Assembly: GCA_013399895.1 (NCBI GenBank)
Contig: VXBA01000884.1
Location: 46,096 to 110,095 of the forward strand
DNA from: Serilophus lunatus
Taxonomy: Eukaryota > Chordata > Aves > Passeriformes > Eurylaimidae
Length of the DNA stretch: 64,000 nucleotides
Direction: 5' to 3'
Every line of letters starts with the position of its first letter. Positions within the stretch are counted from its first letter, which is position 1. Below the pieces are notes generated by a model, which saw only the letters and a program-made list of their open reading frames with translations, was not told where the DNA came from and did not search any database. Positions 1 to 13,960 of the stretch are shown here, in pieces. Both the position numbers and the translations under genes were made by a program.

Positions 1-3000
1 GGACAGAATGGTAGTGTTTTAATTAGAGGCAGAACAAAGTTCTGTCTCTGAAAAAAAGTTGAGGTCTGAATTTACATTAAATATCTCAGTACGATTTCCA
101 CCTGCATTGCATTATATAAGTGGAATTTGTACTTCAGGTAGATACAACCTAGTGTAATTTATTTTAATCAACAGTGCTCTACAGATTACTATGCCTGATT
201 CCCTTAGAAGAACATTGAGAAGAAAATACCTTGAATTAGCCCTTGGACTTTCAAAACTGTCTGATTGGGTTTTTGCATACAACCTGTTTTGCAGCTCCTC
301 TGTGAACAGTGCTTGCTTTCATTTGTATGATGTATGAAAAGAATCATGAAAGTCTGGTGCATAGTGTGAAAAAAACACAAAATTTTTAATTACATTTTTG
401 TAGCATGAGGACTTCTAGGGATGTGGGGTTTTTTTCTCCTTAAGAACATCTTTGACAAGCAGGATTGTTTATGAATCTGAGTCCAAACATTGACAGAGTG
501 AGAAACCACTTCTGCTGCATTTCAGAGAAGTTGTGGGAATCTCATCCCTGGAAGTGTTCAAGACCAGGTTGGATGGGTCTTTAAGCAACATGTTCTAGTG
601 AAAGATGTCACTCCCCTATGGCAAGGGAGTTGAACTAGATGGTCTTTAACACACTCCTTCCAACACAAGCCATTCTGTGATTGTGTGATTTTAAAAGTAT
701 CTTGTGGGATATGTGTCACATGATATTCCTGAACCATCCTTAAATATAATCTGAAATAACAGCATTTCCTAGGAGGAGCAATGCATCTCTACTAGGGAAA
801 TAACTGGCAATTAAATAGTCTATACTCTGGCATGCCAGTGCCTCAAGCCTGTGGCGTGGCCTTGTTTTATTTCTTGACAAGATTTAAATGTATCAAAACC
901 GTAAATTGTCTTCAAGTATTACAAAAATTTAAGAGGACAGATTAGCAAGGCCAAGGGTGAAATTTCATGCCAAAATTAGAAGGAAGAGGGATCTGGCTTA
1001 GCATCAGGACAGTCACACAAGGTTTGAGGAAGGGATCCAGCTGCAGTACTCATGTGTGAACCAGTGAGCTGTTAGGATATTAAGGAGATGGTATTTGCAC
1101 AAGTGAGAATTTGAAAGAGGAAGCCTGAATCTGATTTTAGCCGTATCATAGCTGCATGCAATAAAGAGTAGCCTTTTCTTTAAGTAGAGACAAGTGGATA
1201 TCTTTTTCTTAACCAGACAAGATTTTACTTTAATTTGGTATAAAATGGAAAAAAACCTTCTGAAATCTCAGTAAGTTTCAGAAAGTGGAAAAACTGTTTC
1301 TCATTCAGATTTACCCTTGGCTCCTGTGGTGACACCCTTGAGGGCATTTGTTCATTCGTCCTTCTGGAACACTTCTCCCATCTGTGTTTTCCCTGCTCTC
1401 TTTCTGGCAGTGTGCATGTACAGCATGCCATGTACACTGCGGTGTGTGACACACGTTAATACATACAGATAGCCTTCTGCTTCTGACCTTACAAACTGTC
1501 CACTTCAGCATTGTCATTCTATGAAATGTCCAGCTGCACTCCAAGAAATGCTTTTTAAATGTGAATGCAAACATTTCTATTACTGATAACACCAGCACAG
1601 CATTTTTTGGACCTTGATAGTTAAAGTTACATCAGAGTAATGACATTCCAAGTTCGCATCCTTTATAGACATGGAAAAGGAAGGAGAGGCCTTGCTATGT
1701 CTTTGCTGATAAAATTAAGAAGGATTATTCCTTGTGTTTGGTGAAATTATATTAAAAGTGAAAGAATATATTTGTGACCCATAAATATGTTAGTCACAAG
1801 AACTAGGAGAAATTTATGTGTTGCAAAGCATTGCAGTTCTATTTCCTAAGTTATGTTGAAAGTCAGATTTTAGAAAACAACCTGAAATCTGATAATGATG
1901 CAAATAAATGCCTCTTTCCTCAGGCATTTTCTCACATGAATAGCTGCCATTCAGCTAGGGAAGGGATACCTTAAAAAAAAAAAAAAAAAAAAAGTACTGT
2001 GATCTGCAAAGAAAATCTCACAGGAAATTCCAGCTTAGAAAGCTAAGTCTGAATATGTTCCACCATGCTTCACTTTCATGCTCTGTAAAATGGGGGTAAT
2101 AATCTTTATTGATCTATCTACCTGTTAGCAATGCATTAAGAAGAACTTAAATGGTATCTTTGCAGTGTTTTGAGCAGTCTTGATATATGCTGCTCTTACA
2201 ATACAATACAGCTTAGTAGCTGGACTTGCCATTTTGTCAGGTTCTCCCACAAGGCAGCTGTCCTGCTTTTCTTCATGGTTCTCTGGTCTTCCCATTCTAA
2301 CTTCTTCTAACTGGGTAATTCTGGTAAATTTATTATAATTTCAGCACCTACCACTTGTTATCTGACCTGCCATATCTTACCAAGTGCACTCCTTTTGCTC
2401 CAGAAGTCAGTTTAAGTTGTCACATGTACTTCATAGTTGACCCTACCCAGAGACACACCATAGGTGCTGAAAGAACAGTCACTTATTAAGACCCTGTCAC
2501 TTGATAGAGTCATATCTTAGCCTAACAATGGAAGAGGGTGATCCTCTGATGAGAACCACCTGCCACTCCAGCTGCGTCTTAGTTACTTGGATATCATTGC
2601 ATGATGTTTTCTTGAGGATGGATTTTCTGGGGTTGTCCTGTATCCATATTATATCTTCAGGAAGAGATTCACAGTTGTTCCTCTAATTTCGCACTCACAA
2701 AAAGTGACATAGTGGTCTGCCCACAAAGATAACTGATGTTTTCAATAAACATTTTTTTTTAAAGCTAATTTTATGCTGTATTGTACAGGTTCCATTGATA
2801 TAATCTAAATTGTTGGAATTAATAGGAATTTTATATGTTGTGTTTTATATGTATGTTTTGGGAACAAATTCACTTTCTAGTTTCATTAGAAACATTTTAG
2901 CCTATGTTCATGAGCAAACTAGTCTGTGACTAGTGCTGTCTATACTTCTCTTTCTTGTTCCGTCCATACATCTCTCCATACCTGCTTAATGACTTTGAAA

Positions 3001-4331
3001 CAGCGGATCAATTTCAACAAAACTTATCATAAACAAGGAGATGTAAAAAGATGATTAAGCTCCTAAAATGAATGAGAATCACCAAACTGAGGAAAGCTAC
3101 CCTATTACTACCTCCACTGAGGAAAAAGAAGGAAACTCAGCCATAGTCCATCCTCTTTCTCAGCAACCAAGTATGTCCACACTAGTCACTTACCACCGGT
3201 ATGTGGTAAGGGATACAGGGCACCTGGGATCATACTAGTGGGGGTCAAAAGGAACAATGCAGTGTGGTAGATGCTGAGAATAAAGAGGAGGAAGCAAGGT
3301 TTCCGAAGAGGGAAGACTGTAATCCCTATAAAGGGGTACATGTTTTCTGGGGCACTATGAAAAAGAGATCGGAGATATGATAAAGGAAAAAAAGGGGTGT
3401 TTGTTTTCTTTTGTTTTCTTTACTTTTCATGTTGCAATAATTCTATTACTCTAGCTTTATATATTGCTGGTTGAAAATAAAGAAAAGATTTTGGTTTAGT
3501 CCCAAGTTTTAACAGAAGTTTTTTTAAGATGTTCTGATATTGTAAAAAGAATCTTTCAACAGCATAACTTTTTGCAGCTTAGCGTCTTATTGACTGATAA
3601 GCTTTCTTATGACATCTGTTTGACATCTCATCCTAATACTAGTTTTACAGGCACATTCACATTTTAGGAAATCACTGTATTCTCAAATCTGAGATGTCAC
3701 AAGTGTCTCTTTCTGCAAGTACTTGCCCCAGAAATGTTAGTTAATATATTTTATCTAACATCAGCCCTCCTGTTGTGTTGTACTTCATAGTTGTCATCCA
3801 ATACCAGCTGCATTTTTTTGACTGTAACTTAATAAAGCATGTTCCAAAAGGCAACAACATCCCCTTGTTTCTTCCTGAGAGCACATGGGAGTAATATGTG
3901 GTCATCTGAAGTACTAGGAAGGAGTCAAGGAAAATTACACAGGCATAGTTAGTAACATTGTATGGATGATTTGTAGAAAGGAAGACAAAAAAACTGGTAT
4001 TTGTATCTATTTCACTCTGTTAAAGTGAGAGGTGGGAACAAACCATGATCCAGGGCTAAGAATGTGGCCCAACATTTGTTTCATACACTCTTAGTCACAG
4101 TAGACTTTTTTTCAGATGACAGTGGTAAAACGTACAGGTGATATGTGACATGACAAGTTCAAAAGTTATTATCATTTCAGTAAAGAAATAGTTGTTTCCC
4201 ACCCTCAGACTCTCTTATTCGTCTCTCTGTGCTTCTTTCACCTAAGTTTGATTTAACATGCATAATATAAGTAATCATGTGTGGTATGTATATATGGCAT
4301 GTGTGCATTTTCCCTATGTTGTTTTTTTCAG
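1..4331 (+). other. POU6F2: POU6F2 intron (3' part), upstream of first visible exon
   Basis: This AT-rich stretch ends in a strong splice acceptor: a pyrimidine tract with a run of seven T, then CAG before 4332. I infer it is the 3' part of a POU6F2 intron, because the exon that follows begins in the middle of the protein. It holds a CR1 fragment (525-692) and a 21-base A run (1973-1993). The short open frames here have no recognisable product. I see no exon in it. Confidence 0.75.
525..692 (+). mobile_element. CR1 LINE 3' fragment
   Basis: The sequence reads like the 3' end of an avian CR1 element. It has a 'cccTGGAAGTGTTCAAGaCCAGGTTGG'-type start, a 'GAACTAGATGGTCTTT' segment, a 'CTTCCAACACAAGCCATTCTGTGA' segment and a final short repeat of TGTGATT type. 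It is 5' truncated, as most CR1 copies are, and carries no coding capacity. The family is assigned from memory of the consensus; the 5' boundary is approximate. Confidence 0.85.
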
Positions 4332-4538
4332 ATTATTGGAACAATCCCATTGATGCCTAATCCAGTCCCCTCCAGCCAGGCAGCCGGTGGAGCTCAGGGA
4401 CTTCAGGTGCAGCCAATAACTCCACAGTTGTTGACCAATGCCCAGGGTCAGATCATTGCTACTGTCATCGGCAACCAGATACTCCCAGTGATCAATACCC
4501 AGGGAATAACACTATCGCCGCTCAAACCAGGCCAGCAG
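4332..4538 (+). CDS. POU6F2: POU6F2 coding exon, Gln/Pro-rich regulatory region
   Basis: This 207-base exon encodes 69 residues in phase 0, beginning IIGTIPLMPNPVPSSQ and ending TLSPLKPGQQ. It matches the part of POU6F2 that precedes the DNA-binding domains, a glutamine- and proline-containing stretch typical of transactivation regions. POU6F2 is a nuclear transcription factor, described in retina and kidney in mammals. The acceptor is strong (T-rich tract, CAG at 4329-4331) and the donor is CAG|GTAAAG at 4539. The exon starts and ends in phase 0, so skipping it would keep the frame. The frame stays open upstream of the acceptor, but those residues are intronic. Upstream coding exons are outside the window. 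Identification rests on recognising the protein sequence; no search was run. Confidence 0.95.
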
Positions 4539-7500
4539 GTAAAGTGTCTGTAGACTGAATGATTATCTAAACAGATGCAGAGAAATCTACTCATCACAGA
4601 CACCCTCATGGCCTAAAAACCCGCATTCTTTATAATTTTTAATAACAAAAATTAATTCTGTCATACCTGGCATATTACTGCATATATAGTTATTAATAAT
4701 GTCATACAATTTACTTACATATTCACGGATTATCCAGTTTTTCTTTTTCTTTTCTTTTCAAGGTCAATATAGGGCCAACTGAGACATTTTCTTTCAGTGA
4801 AAGTGCAATAGGAATAAAACAGGGGAGACTCATCTGGCCTATAAATTTCAGTACCTTGGTTAGTGGTCATAGTATACTGGGGTTTGAAATGATTTGGAAC
4901 ATGCAGGGAAAACAAGAAAAAATATAAAATCTTGTTAGTCTTCCTTACTGGAAAATCAGATTTGATTGTGTTTATTTTCATAGATAGAAAGTATTTTAAA
5001 GAAATTATTACCCAGTGGAAGGCAGTGGATAGTTCATAGACTTAAGGATAGGTCCACTAACCACACAGATTTCTAAAAAGATTTCTGTCATTCTTTTTAT
5101 AGTACTCTGGAGTCAGATTCATTAGTTTTGCCTACATCTGTAGAACAAGGAGTTGTAGTCCCACACTTTTCTCTGAGAGACAAAAATGAGGACCAAAGAG
5201 GTACTTATAAACATGTCTCTCACTTAAACGTTCAGCTTTGCACTCCCATTGCAGATAATGGTTTTTTGCCAGTCCTGCCTACACTTCCAGGCACAGGTAG
5301 CCACTTTTTGTATGCTGCTAAGAATCCCAGTCTCAACTCTAAATCAGTTATTTTACCTTTTTTAGGTTTTTTTTTTCAAATTTAAAACTAAAGAACCAAT
5401 GGATCTCTAAGGTGACTTTTTTGCTTGTTTTGAAAACATTTTGCATCCAAATGGGTACGTGCTTTTCCCCCATCCTATCCACTCTGGTATCTAGCAGAGG
5501 CATTTTCTAAAGCATTTCTCATTTATCTAACTCAATTTTCTTTAATGGGAGCATACTTGCACCACTGGCAAGTGCTTTTGCAATTGCTGCATGTATGCGG
5601 TTTCAAACAAAGTGGGGTGGATGGGAGGGCAGGGTCTGTGTTCACCACAGAAAAGCCTGACAATGGAATAAGAAACTCAGCAGTTTACATTTGATTTCCT
5701 GGGGGATGTATGGTAGCCTATTTCTTTCTGAGTCAGTCCCCTGAAAAGATTAGATCTTTCTCTGTTTGTGGGGGAAGCTCTCAAAAATAATAGTGATCCT
5801 GAGATCCCATTTGAAACTCATGAAATTTAGAAGTCAAGAGGAGGATAGAGAACCTGTATTATTGCCTGAGACATTCTCACCTTCAGAGCAGCTCACCTTT
5901 TGAGTCCTGTGACAAAGCAACTTCTTCTAGGCAGTGTCTGCCAGTACAGTCAGTGGGCAGAGAGGGGACAGACATGGTACTATTTTCTGCACAGCACATA
6001 GCACTGGGCTCACATAAAGGGACAAATTGCTGAAAGCTGCAGTTTGCTGAATGTGCAGAGGTGCAAGATAGAAAGCTCTATTTAGCCATAACATGATGTA
6101 TTGTGTTAGTCCACCCAACCTCTGCATTCATGTGCAGAGATCATTGGTCTGCAGAGAACTGATTCTGTCCAATAGCCAAAAATGTTCCCCATTAAGCTGG
6201 TCTGCTTAGGAGTGCTATGGAGGTGGAAAACATTATTTTGCCAATACCAGTTTCACAGGGTTTAGTCTCTGTCTCTTACATAGATTCCTGAGGTCCCAGG
6301 GTTTGCAGGAAATGTCACTAAAACCACAATCTCCTAACCTTGGGTCAGGCTCTCTTGGAGCTTGATCAAGATGATATTTTTGATTGGGGAGAGGAAAAAA
6401 AAGTTGTGCAAATACTGTATGAAAAAATAGTACATTTTATCATTTTTATAGGAACCATAGAAAATTATTTCTATATATTTGTGCTCCCTCAACTGGCTGT
6501 TCTGGTTTTACTGAAGGAAGTCTGAGGAAATTTTGCCATCAATTTCACTGAGAGCAGAAAAGAGGTGTGAGAGCTAGATTCCTCTCAGGAGTAATGCTAA
6601 TAGACAGTGAAAAGCAATTGAGCTAGTACTATACAAACTGTTGTATCATTTGAAAAGTGAATAGATTTGCACAAAATTGAAAGAGATCCTGAATTTATTT
6701 TATAGCTTGGGTAAAGATTTAGCCTAACTGTAGTGTTTGGCTAATGGTAGCATATTTAGTCATAAAGTTTAAAATGTCATTTTCAGAAGAATTTAGTGAG
6801 TGCTCAAATCCAGAGGGCTCAGCAGGAATTAGTAATGTTTTTGAAAATGGCATTTGGTGTCTTATGCCTTGATGGAAGAAGCTTCAGAATGCAGAAGATT
6901 ATAATGCAAGTTTGAGGAAAGATTTTAGAATGTCAAGAAGCAATAAATGCAGGACATAAATAATGTAATAAAAAAAGTTCCAGTTACTGATTATCCTAGT
7001 TTAACTTTCAGCTTGTCACTTCCTTGGAAACTAAGTACTGCAGGAGAAAAGGAGGTGATTGCAAGCAATGATAGTAAGCTACTACTTGTTAGCTGAGTCA
7101 CAATAATTGAACCTTTGTAAACTGTTCCAGTTGCTATGTAATGCACGCTAAAGCTTACTTTTTGCCTGATGACTGAAGACTTAAATGCTTCAGATATTGG
7201 TTTTTTTCAGCTTTACTTAGCTAGACTACATGTGTTATTTATTCATACACCTATTTCAAACTTGACAGACTAAAACCTCAATGTCTCCTTGTGGAAACAA
7301 GTTCATAGATTACTTACATGTAGTGTAAAGTGGTTCTTCTTTTTCTGGGCTATAAATAGGTCATTTTTTTAATGTACACAAGCAAGTCTGTGATAGTCCT
7401 ATTCCTCTTGTCTGTAAGTACAAATAGATAGTTTTGATTTATGTTGTTTAAACCACTCACTTTAAGGATTGTTCTTCCTCAAATTACACCAAATAGGTAA

Positions 7501-10500
7501 ATCTTCAGGTTTTTTGCTGTTTTCCAAGATTTTGCTAATCTAAGCAGCAGCATCTGTGCACACACCAAGAATTCTAGAAATTGTAATGGTTTTCTAAAGC
7601 AGACAGCTGTTTGCACTCGCGTTTTAGTTTGTATCCTTTTTGTCTCTGTTCAAAACCAACTTTTCTTTGCCTTTTATAATTTTTACTGCTCATCTCGCAA
7701 ACATTTCGATTTCCACACTAATCTCTTTGAGATTTTTTTGATCAGAACTGATCACATGGTCACAATGAGGATTCATCACTGTTTTAAATAATAACATTGT
7801 AATATTTTCAGCATTATTTTCTTTCTTTATCTCAATACAGTCTAACATCCTGGGTTTTTTCTATCTCTGTTCACTGAGCAGTTTTTTCAATAAGCAGATG
7901 TATCCACTCTAATATATCTTTACTTCCCTTATTATTATCATGTGTGTCACTAAAATGGTTCCTTTTGATGTGAATCACCTTGCACTGATCTACTCTGTAT
8001 TTCATCTGTCATAATGCTCTTCTGGCATGTTGTAAACAGGATCTGTAAATTGTTCATGGTATTCTGTACTAACTGAAGAAATTCATGTGTTCTTCCTGCT
8101 GATTCAACTTCACTGTTGTTCACCATGTTTTCTTGCTGGTTTGCTAAAACCATTTAAAAATTTGGCATAAATCCTTTGTTCTTTACTTGTAGTGTCCTTT
8201 CTTGAAAAAGGACGATTCATTCCCTAATTTCATGTTTCTTTAATAAGCTCTTTGTGTCCCACAAAAGAAGAGTACCTTGTAACCCTAACTTCCCCGTTCT
8301 TCCATGCCTCTCAAGAGGGTTTTTGTTATTATGTAGATTATATTGCTAAATGAACGTTGTTTTCAAGAACAGATGAGTTTTTTGTAACAATTTGCTAGCT
8401 ATCAGATTTGAAAACTTTGTTTCAAGGTGTCTTTCATAACAATTAAGAACAAAATGTTAACACCAGCACAGCTGACAGAAGAACTTGAAATTGCAGTCTT
8501 ACGAAATTTAGGAAAGGATTCACTTTGTTTAATTTAGTCAGAGCAGGTAGTAAGATAGCTAGCTGGATTTCCTGTATAGACATAGACAAGGAGACATATG
8601 CATGTCCAGTGGGCAACTCAAGCAGTCAAAATAGAATAATTTTTGGGTTGAATCTCTAAAAGGTGTCTTAAGATATCTATTGTCTCCATTGACATGGAGA
8701 GGGAGCTATGGTAGCTATTTCAGGATTGTCAATTAACTCTTAGATGAGTGAAATGAAGTAAGAAGAATCCAGCTACCAGTGATCACTGGAGTTCAAAACA
8801 CATTCTTGTTTATGGATTCCCTAAACAGCTTTCTGTTTTCATAATTATTTGCTTGCCAATACAGAAGCATTCTATTCTACATGTTCTACTGGTTGCAGTG
8901 TACTTCATAAAGCAAGTTCCCTCCTCACTGTTGCCTGGCTCTTTCTTTCTACATACTAGCCTCATTAATTCAGTCCCAGTTGTCCTCAGTCTTGTTTTAT
9001 CTATACTGTCTGCCAGAACTTTTCATATTTCATCGTGTCTTATAGCACAACCAGGTTTGGGCTTCTGCCAACTCTAAGACAGTAAAATGAGCTACTGGGC
9101 AGCATTTTCTTACATAGTCTGTTCCCCATCTTTGCTGTCATTGACTTAATTGTTGAAAAGACATAGATACCTCTCATACGGGTCTGTGGTGATTCTTCTA
9201 CATCTGCTTTCCAAATTTTATGCTAGACATCCTTTTTCTGCATTCTCAGCCTGCCACTTACACTCTACCATCTCGTTATCACAACTCCTTGCAACCCCTT
9301 GCTATCCTCTCCCATTAAAATCTAACCAGCTCTCAATCATTTTCCCTCTGCAATGCTCTTATTGCTTTGATGCTGTCTTGTTTATGAGAAATGCACCCTT
9401 CTTTCTCTGTGTCTCAATGTAGTCACTAAACTGTGTTTTATCAATATGACTTTGTTTTTGTTTTGCTTTTTATATGACTTTCAGTGATGAGGGTGACAAT
9501 TTTTCTTGCTCCTTTCTCTTTTCCTTTACCATCATCATTGCATCATTCTATTTCATCCATGGATAAATTCCTATATTTTTGAAAGTCAAGATTACTCGAC
9601 TACTTACTAATACAAGAGACGATACTGGATCTTCCATGCCACAGCATGACTCTTGTCTTGCAACTTATGTCTCTTTCTGACCTGTTCCTCTGTGGTATCA
9701 GCACTTGTAGGAAAAGGATATCTCATAAAAGTTGATAATTACACCAAACCATCAGAAATAGGAAGATATCACTACAATACCTGTTTCATTCTAAACAACT
9801 GAGGCATAAAAATAATAAAGCACTGTACATTGTTGGTGTATTAGTGTCACCTTTGAATTATGCACTTACACATTTAAGACTGTTACTGTAATATTATTGT
9901 AACATTTTCATTATTAATGAATAATTATTTTGTAATTAGCGATTAATGTATTGGAAGTAATATTGCTGTTATATTGATATTATATCCTTCCCAATAGGAC
10001 TCAAAAAGATGACTGATGCACCTGATTAGCATATAAAATTATATCTTCTACAGAAGTTCAGCTGTACCCTCAACTTCATTCAGCAAGTTGAAAGACCTTC
10101 AATTACAGTGTACTTTGAAGGTAATTGTGATCCTGTAGGAATGATCAGAAAGAACATCAGAAGATGCTGTCAAAGTTCTACCCCCAGTTATGTCCACAGC
10201 ACACCAGCACTTCTTTGCTGTAGTCTTCATTTTGAGCTGAATATGTGTGCAGATGGTGTGGACCTGAAGATCTTTTTTATGCTAGTTTCCAAATGTACCT
10301 ATACTGTCAGCCTAAGAAGTGAGAATAGACACCTTTTGTACTACATGTACTATACTATATTATACTGCACTGAGAGAGAAGATGCTTATTACATATCAAA
10401 TAGCTTTCATATTAGATTTATACATTCATTTCAATTTATTTGAGTAAGCTAAGTTAGGGTGATGAGGTACAGTATTTCTGAAATGTTGCAGAGTTGACTG

Positions 10501-11115
10501 TGAAAATGAGTTGGCAAGAAGAATGTGGATATGCGTATTAACTTCTTCTCTCCATTTGCTAGAAGATTGAAGGAAACATCTTTGAAATCCATGCCTGATC
10601 ATGCAATATGAGTAGATTTGAAGACAGATTTCAGCTGCCATGGTGCTCTCAAATTATACAATGTGGCCTAAGTACATTACCACTCTTCCTCAAAAACAAA
10701 TGCATGGCATTTTAGGAAAGATTTTAGTAAATGTAAACAGAGCAGAAAACTCCATTTACAGGAAAAATAGAAGCATGAAATACTTAAACTGCTACTTCTA
10801 CAAGGTATTATTGTGGAATTTGAAAGTGTTTGGGAATGTCTTTTTATATCAAGATATTTATTTTTCTGCAATGTCCATGGACTTCAGTCTTTACTAGAGC
10901 TAATGTCCATATTTCCCAAGAAGAACTAGCTGCTATCAGAAAAAATTGAAAATCTTAATTTATACTGTAAAGCGGATTGTTTAAAATGTATTTCTTGATC
11001 TTTGTACCACTCCTCTTAGTTTCATCTCTTCTGCCCTTTTTGCTATACTTATCTTTTTCACCTCTGTCCTCTCTAATTTGTTGTGTTTCCCTATTTCTCA
11101 GATTTCCTTTTCATT

Positions 11116-11460
11116 GAATCAAAGAAAAATAGGACTGGAAAGGACCTGAAGAGGTCATGCAGTCTATCTCCTCCTCCTACGCAGGATCAACTGTCCCTAT
11201 ATCATTCTTGACAGATGTTTGTCTAACCTGTTCTTAAAAATCTCCAGTGATGAAGGTTCCTTGACATCCCTAGGCAACCTAGGCCACCCTCCTTAGGATT
11301 CAGAAGGTCTTCCTAATGTCTGGCCTTAGCCTTCCTTACTGCAATTTGAACTCATTACTTTCTTCTCTTTTCCATTAAGTCCATATTTTGCCCGTGCTGT
11401 TTGTCCAGAATCTCTGTAAACTCATCTAGCAGTTCTGTTAAGATACCTTGTTACACTATC
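11116..11460 (-). mobile_element. Decayed CR1/L3-like LINE, 3' part
   Basis: Read on the minus strand this ends in an old CR1/L3-type 3' tail. In plus orientation it opens with 'ATAGGACTGGAAAGGACC', then 'GAAGAGGTCATGCAGTCTA', and later 'TAAAAATCTCCAGTGATG' and 'CCTAATGTCTGGCC' segments typical of this class. It is more diverged than the other CR1 copies in the window. It has the same orientation as the fragment at 12990-13960 and may be the 3' part of the same insertion, later interrupted. Confidence 0.7.
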
Positions 11461-12989
11461 ACTAAAATGCAACTTTCTGGATGCAGAGAACGACATCCCT
11501 GATTTAATAAGAGCTTTAATACAGAACTCCAGTCAACCATCACAGAAACAAGGAATATCCTATATGCATAATTTAAGAACAAAATTCAGTCTTACAGGCC
11601 TAATTCATTCTTTCCATATGCAATTATCAATCAATACTACTGCTGACAGCAGCATGTAAAACTGATGTAAAAGAAATAAGAATCAGACCCTTTGCAGTTT
11701 TCAGTTTATTCTTAAAAAGTATTATGATGCACTTTACACTTCTCATATTCACCTCATTCCTTAAGCTATAGTGTGCATATACATATTTCCTGGCAGATAC
11801 AGATCAGTGTTGCATACAGTCATCATTCTGGCATGTCTACTATATTCACCTACACAGAATGGCACTTACAGCAACTGCTTCTGTAATTTCTGTGCCTCCT
11901 TCTGTCTTTGGACACAATACGCACAACAGTCATAAATATTAGTCATATCATATGTACGTGTCCAAAATTGGGAAAAGTCAGCTACTGCAAGTTCAAATTG
12001 ATTCTGTCGTCTAGTATCTAATTCATAATCTAATCACTGCCTCTCCTTAAGGCTATTTCTGGAGTGGAAATTATAGCGGATGAAAAGAGAGAGAGTATTT
12101 TAATGCAATTTCATGACATAGATAACTATCATTGTTCTTTAAGCAGGACATTTACAGCTTAACCATCATGTCTGTAAAGCAGAAGGGGTGCTGAGAATTA
12201 TGTAGAGAGTTAAAAATTAAATCCTCACTCAGTCTCTGGTCAGGTCTTAAGGTGACTTTTCAGCCCCTTCGACCCAATTTCTCACTTCTCCCTCACAAGC
12301 AGTGATTTGGAAAACAACAGCCAGTATATATTCCTTATACATTGCTATTTCACCTAAGGTTTAAAGTCCTTCACCTAAGAACTTTAATAGCCACATTAAT
12401 AGCCAGCTAAATTTTGAGAATTTCTTATATTTCTTTAAAGATTTCTGGTCTTTCAGCAAGAAAACTGACAAGCTTCTGGGTATCCCAGTTATTTCAAAAA
12501 TATATTTGCAAATGCATAGTACATGCAGACAATCAAACACTTCCTGGGTTTAATCATCATACTATGCATGTGTTCTGTGTGCATGCCTTGCAGGCACAAC
12601 TGAAGAATAAGAATGCCCTCTTATTGTGGAGCTTTCTGGAAGCTTCAAATCTATTGTGCATGTGGTCAGCAGTTCAACTGTTCAGATATTGTATGTGTAG
12701 CATGGCTGGAAAATGTTGGATTTGCCATCTCACTGAGAAATACTGATGGGAAATAGTTTCAAATAATAATAAAAAAATTATGGATGGGACATCAAGGTTC
12801 AAGAGATTATCCAGGTCACTGTGTTGATCTCAAGTGGAGTACCTTATTCTAGTTTTTAGCTAATTTATTCTTAAGCATTCTCAGAGAAACTCACAGATTT
12901 CACCAGCAATTTGCACCAGTGCTTCATTGCCACATTAGACAGCTTTTCCCAGAAACTCATTTGAACCTTCCAGGTACTATGCCTCATTC

Positions 12990-13960
12990 TTTTCACTATA
13001 AAATATAAGACAGAATAATTATCTCCCCTTTCCATTAGCTCTGCCTGTATTCAAAGCAGGTGTCATATCCCACTTGGTCTTCCCTTCCTTAGATTAAACA
13101 TGGCCAGTTCATTCCAAGTGTCTTCATAAGCCTCAGGAAACTCCCAGGCATTCAGCCAGTCTAATTATTCTCCTCCAGCTGATCCAGATTTTTCTGAAGC
13201 CTGGCAGCTAGCTGTGGACATGGCATTTCCCTCTGCAGAGGTCTTTCCAGTGCTTAGTAGAAAAAATGCACTTCATGCGCACTGCAGACATTACTCCCAT
13301 TCACAGAACTTGGTATATAGAAACTGCCTTCACTTTTGTAACACCCCAAGATTGCATCTAGTATGTTCAAACTGACAGGAACATTTTGATTCCTAATCCT
13401 GTAATCCAGCCTGTCAAAATTCCTTCCCATCATGTCATCAGCATGTAAATTTAGTAAAGATATTCCCTGTTCCATCACCTAGGTCATTAGGAAAATAGTG
13501 AGTACTGCAGAGTAAGGACAAACTTCTGTGAAGCACCATGCACGCACACTTCCATTTCTACAGATATCTATCCTCTTAGCTTTGTTTTCCAACTACTTTT
13601 GCATTCATTCTGCAGCAATTTCACCTAAACTATGTTTCCTTAGGTTATAAAGAATGTCACACGAGGGAGTGTTGAGACTCTTGTAAAGTCAAACCACCTA
13701 CTGCTTTTTCCCCGTCCACAAGGCCAATTACCCTGTCTTAGAGGGAGATCAGATTGGTTTGACACAGTTTGTTCCTAACAATCCATGTTGTCTGTTGCTA
13801 CCTTGTTTCCTTGCAGGTGCTTACAAATTGTTTGATTATTTTCTTCAGTACTTTTCCATGGTTGAAGTTTAGTTGACTGGACTATAATTTTGCAGGTTTT
13901 TCTCTTTAAAGATAGCTGCTGCATTTGCTTTTCCATCCTCACAGATAAGTGCTAACATCT
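12990..13960 (-). mobile_element. Decayed CR1/L3-like LINE, reverse-transcriptase part
   Basis: In plus orientation several blocks match the reverse-complemented coding region of ancient CR1/L3 LINEs. They are 'CATATCCCACTTGGTCTTCCC' around 13070, 'CACCTAGGTCATTAGGAAAAT' around 13478, and the stretch 13660-13900 with 'TCCACAAGGCCAATTACC' and 'ACAATCCATGTTGTCTG'. No frame is open over any useful length, so it is a fossil. The edges are approximate and the assignment is from memory of the family. Confidence 0.6.

Noticed and set aside
1225..1598. Overlapping 75- and 95-codon minus-strand frames
   Set aside because: No recognisable domain, start context or splice structure; the length is compatible with chance.
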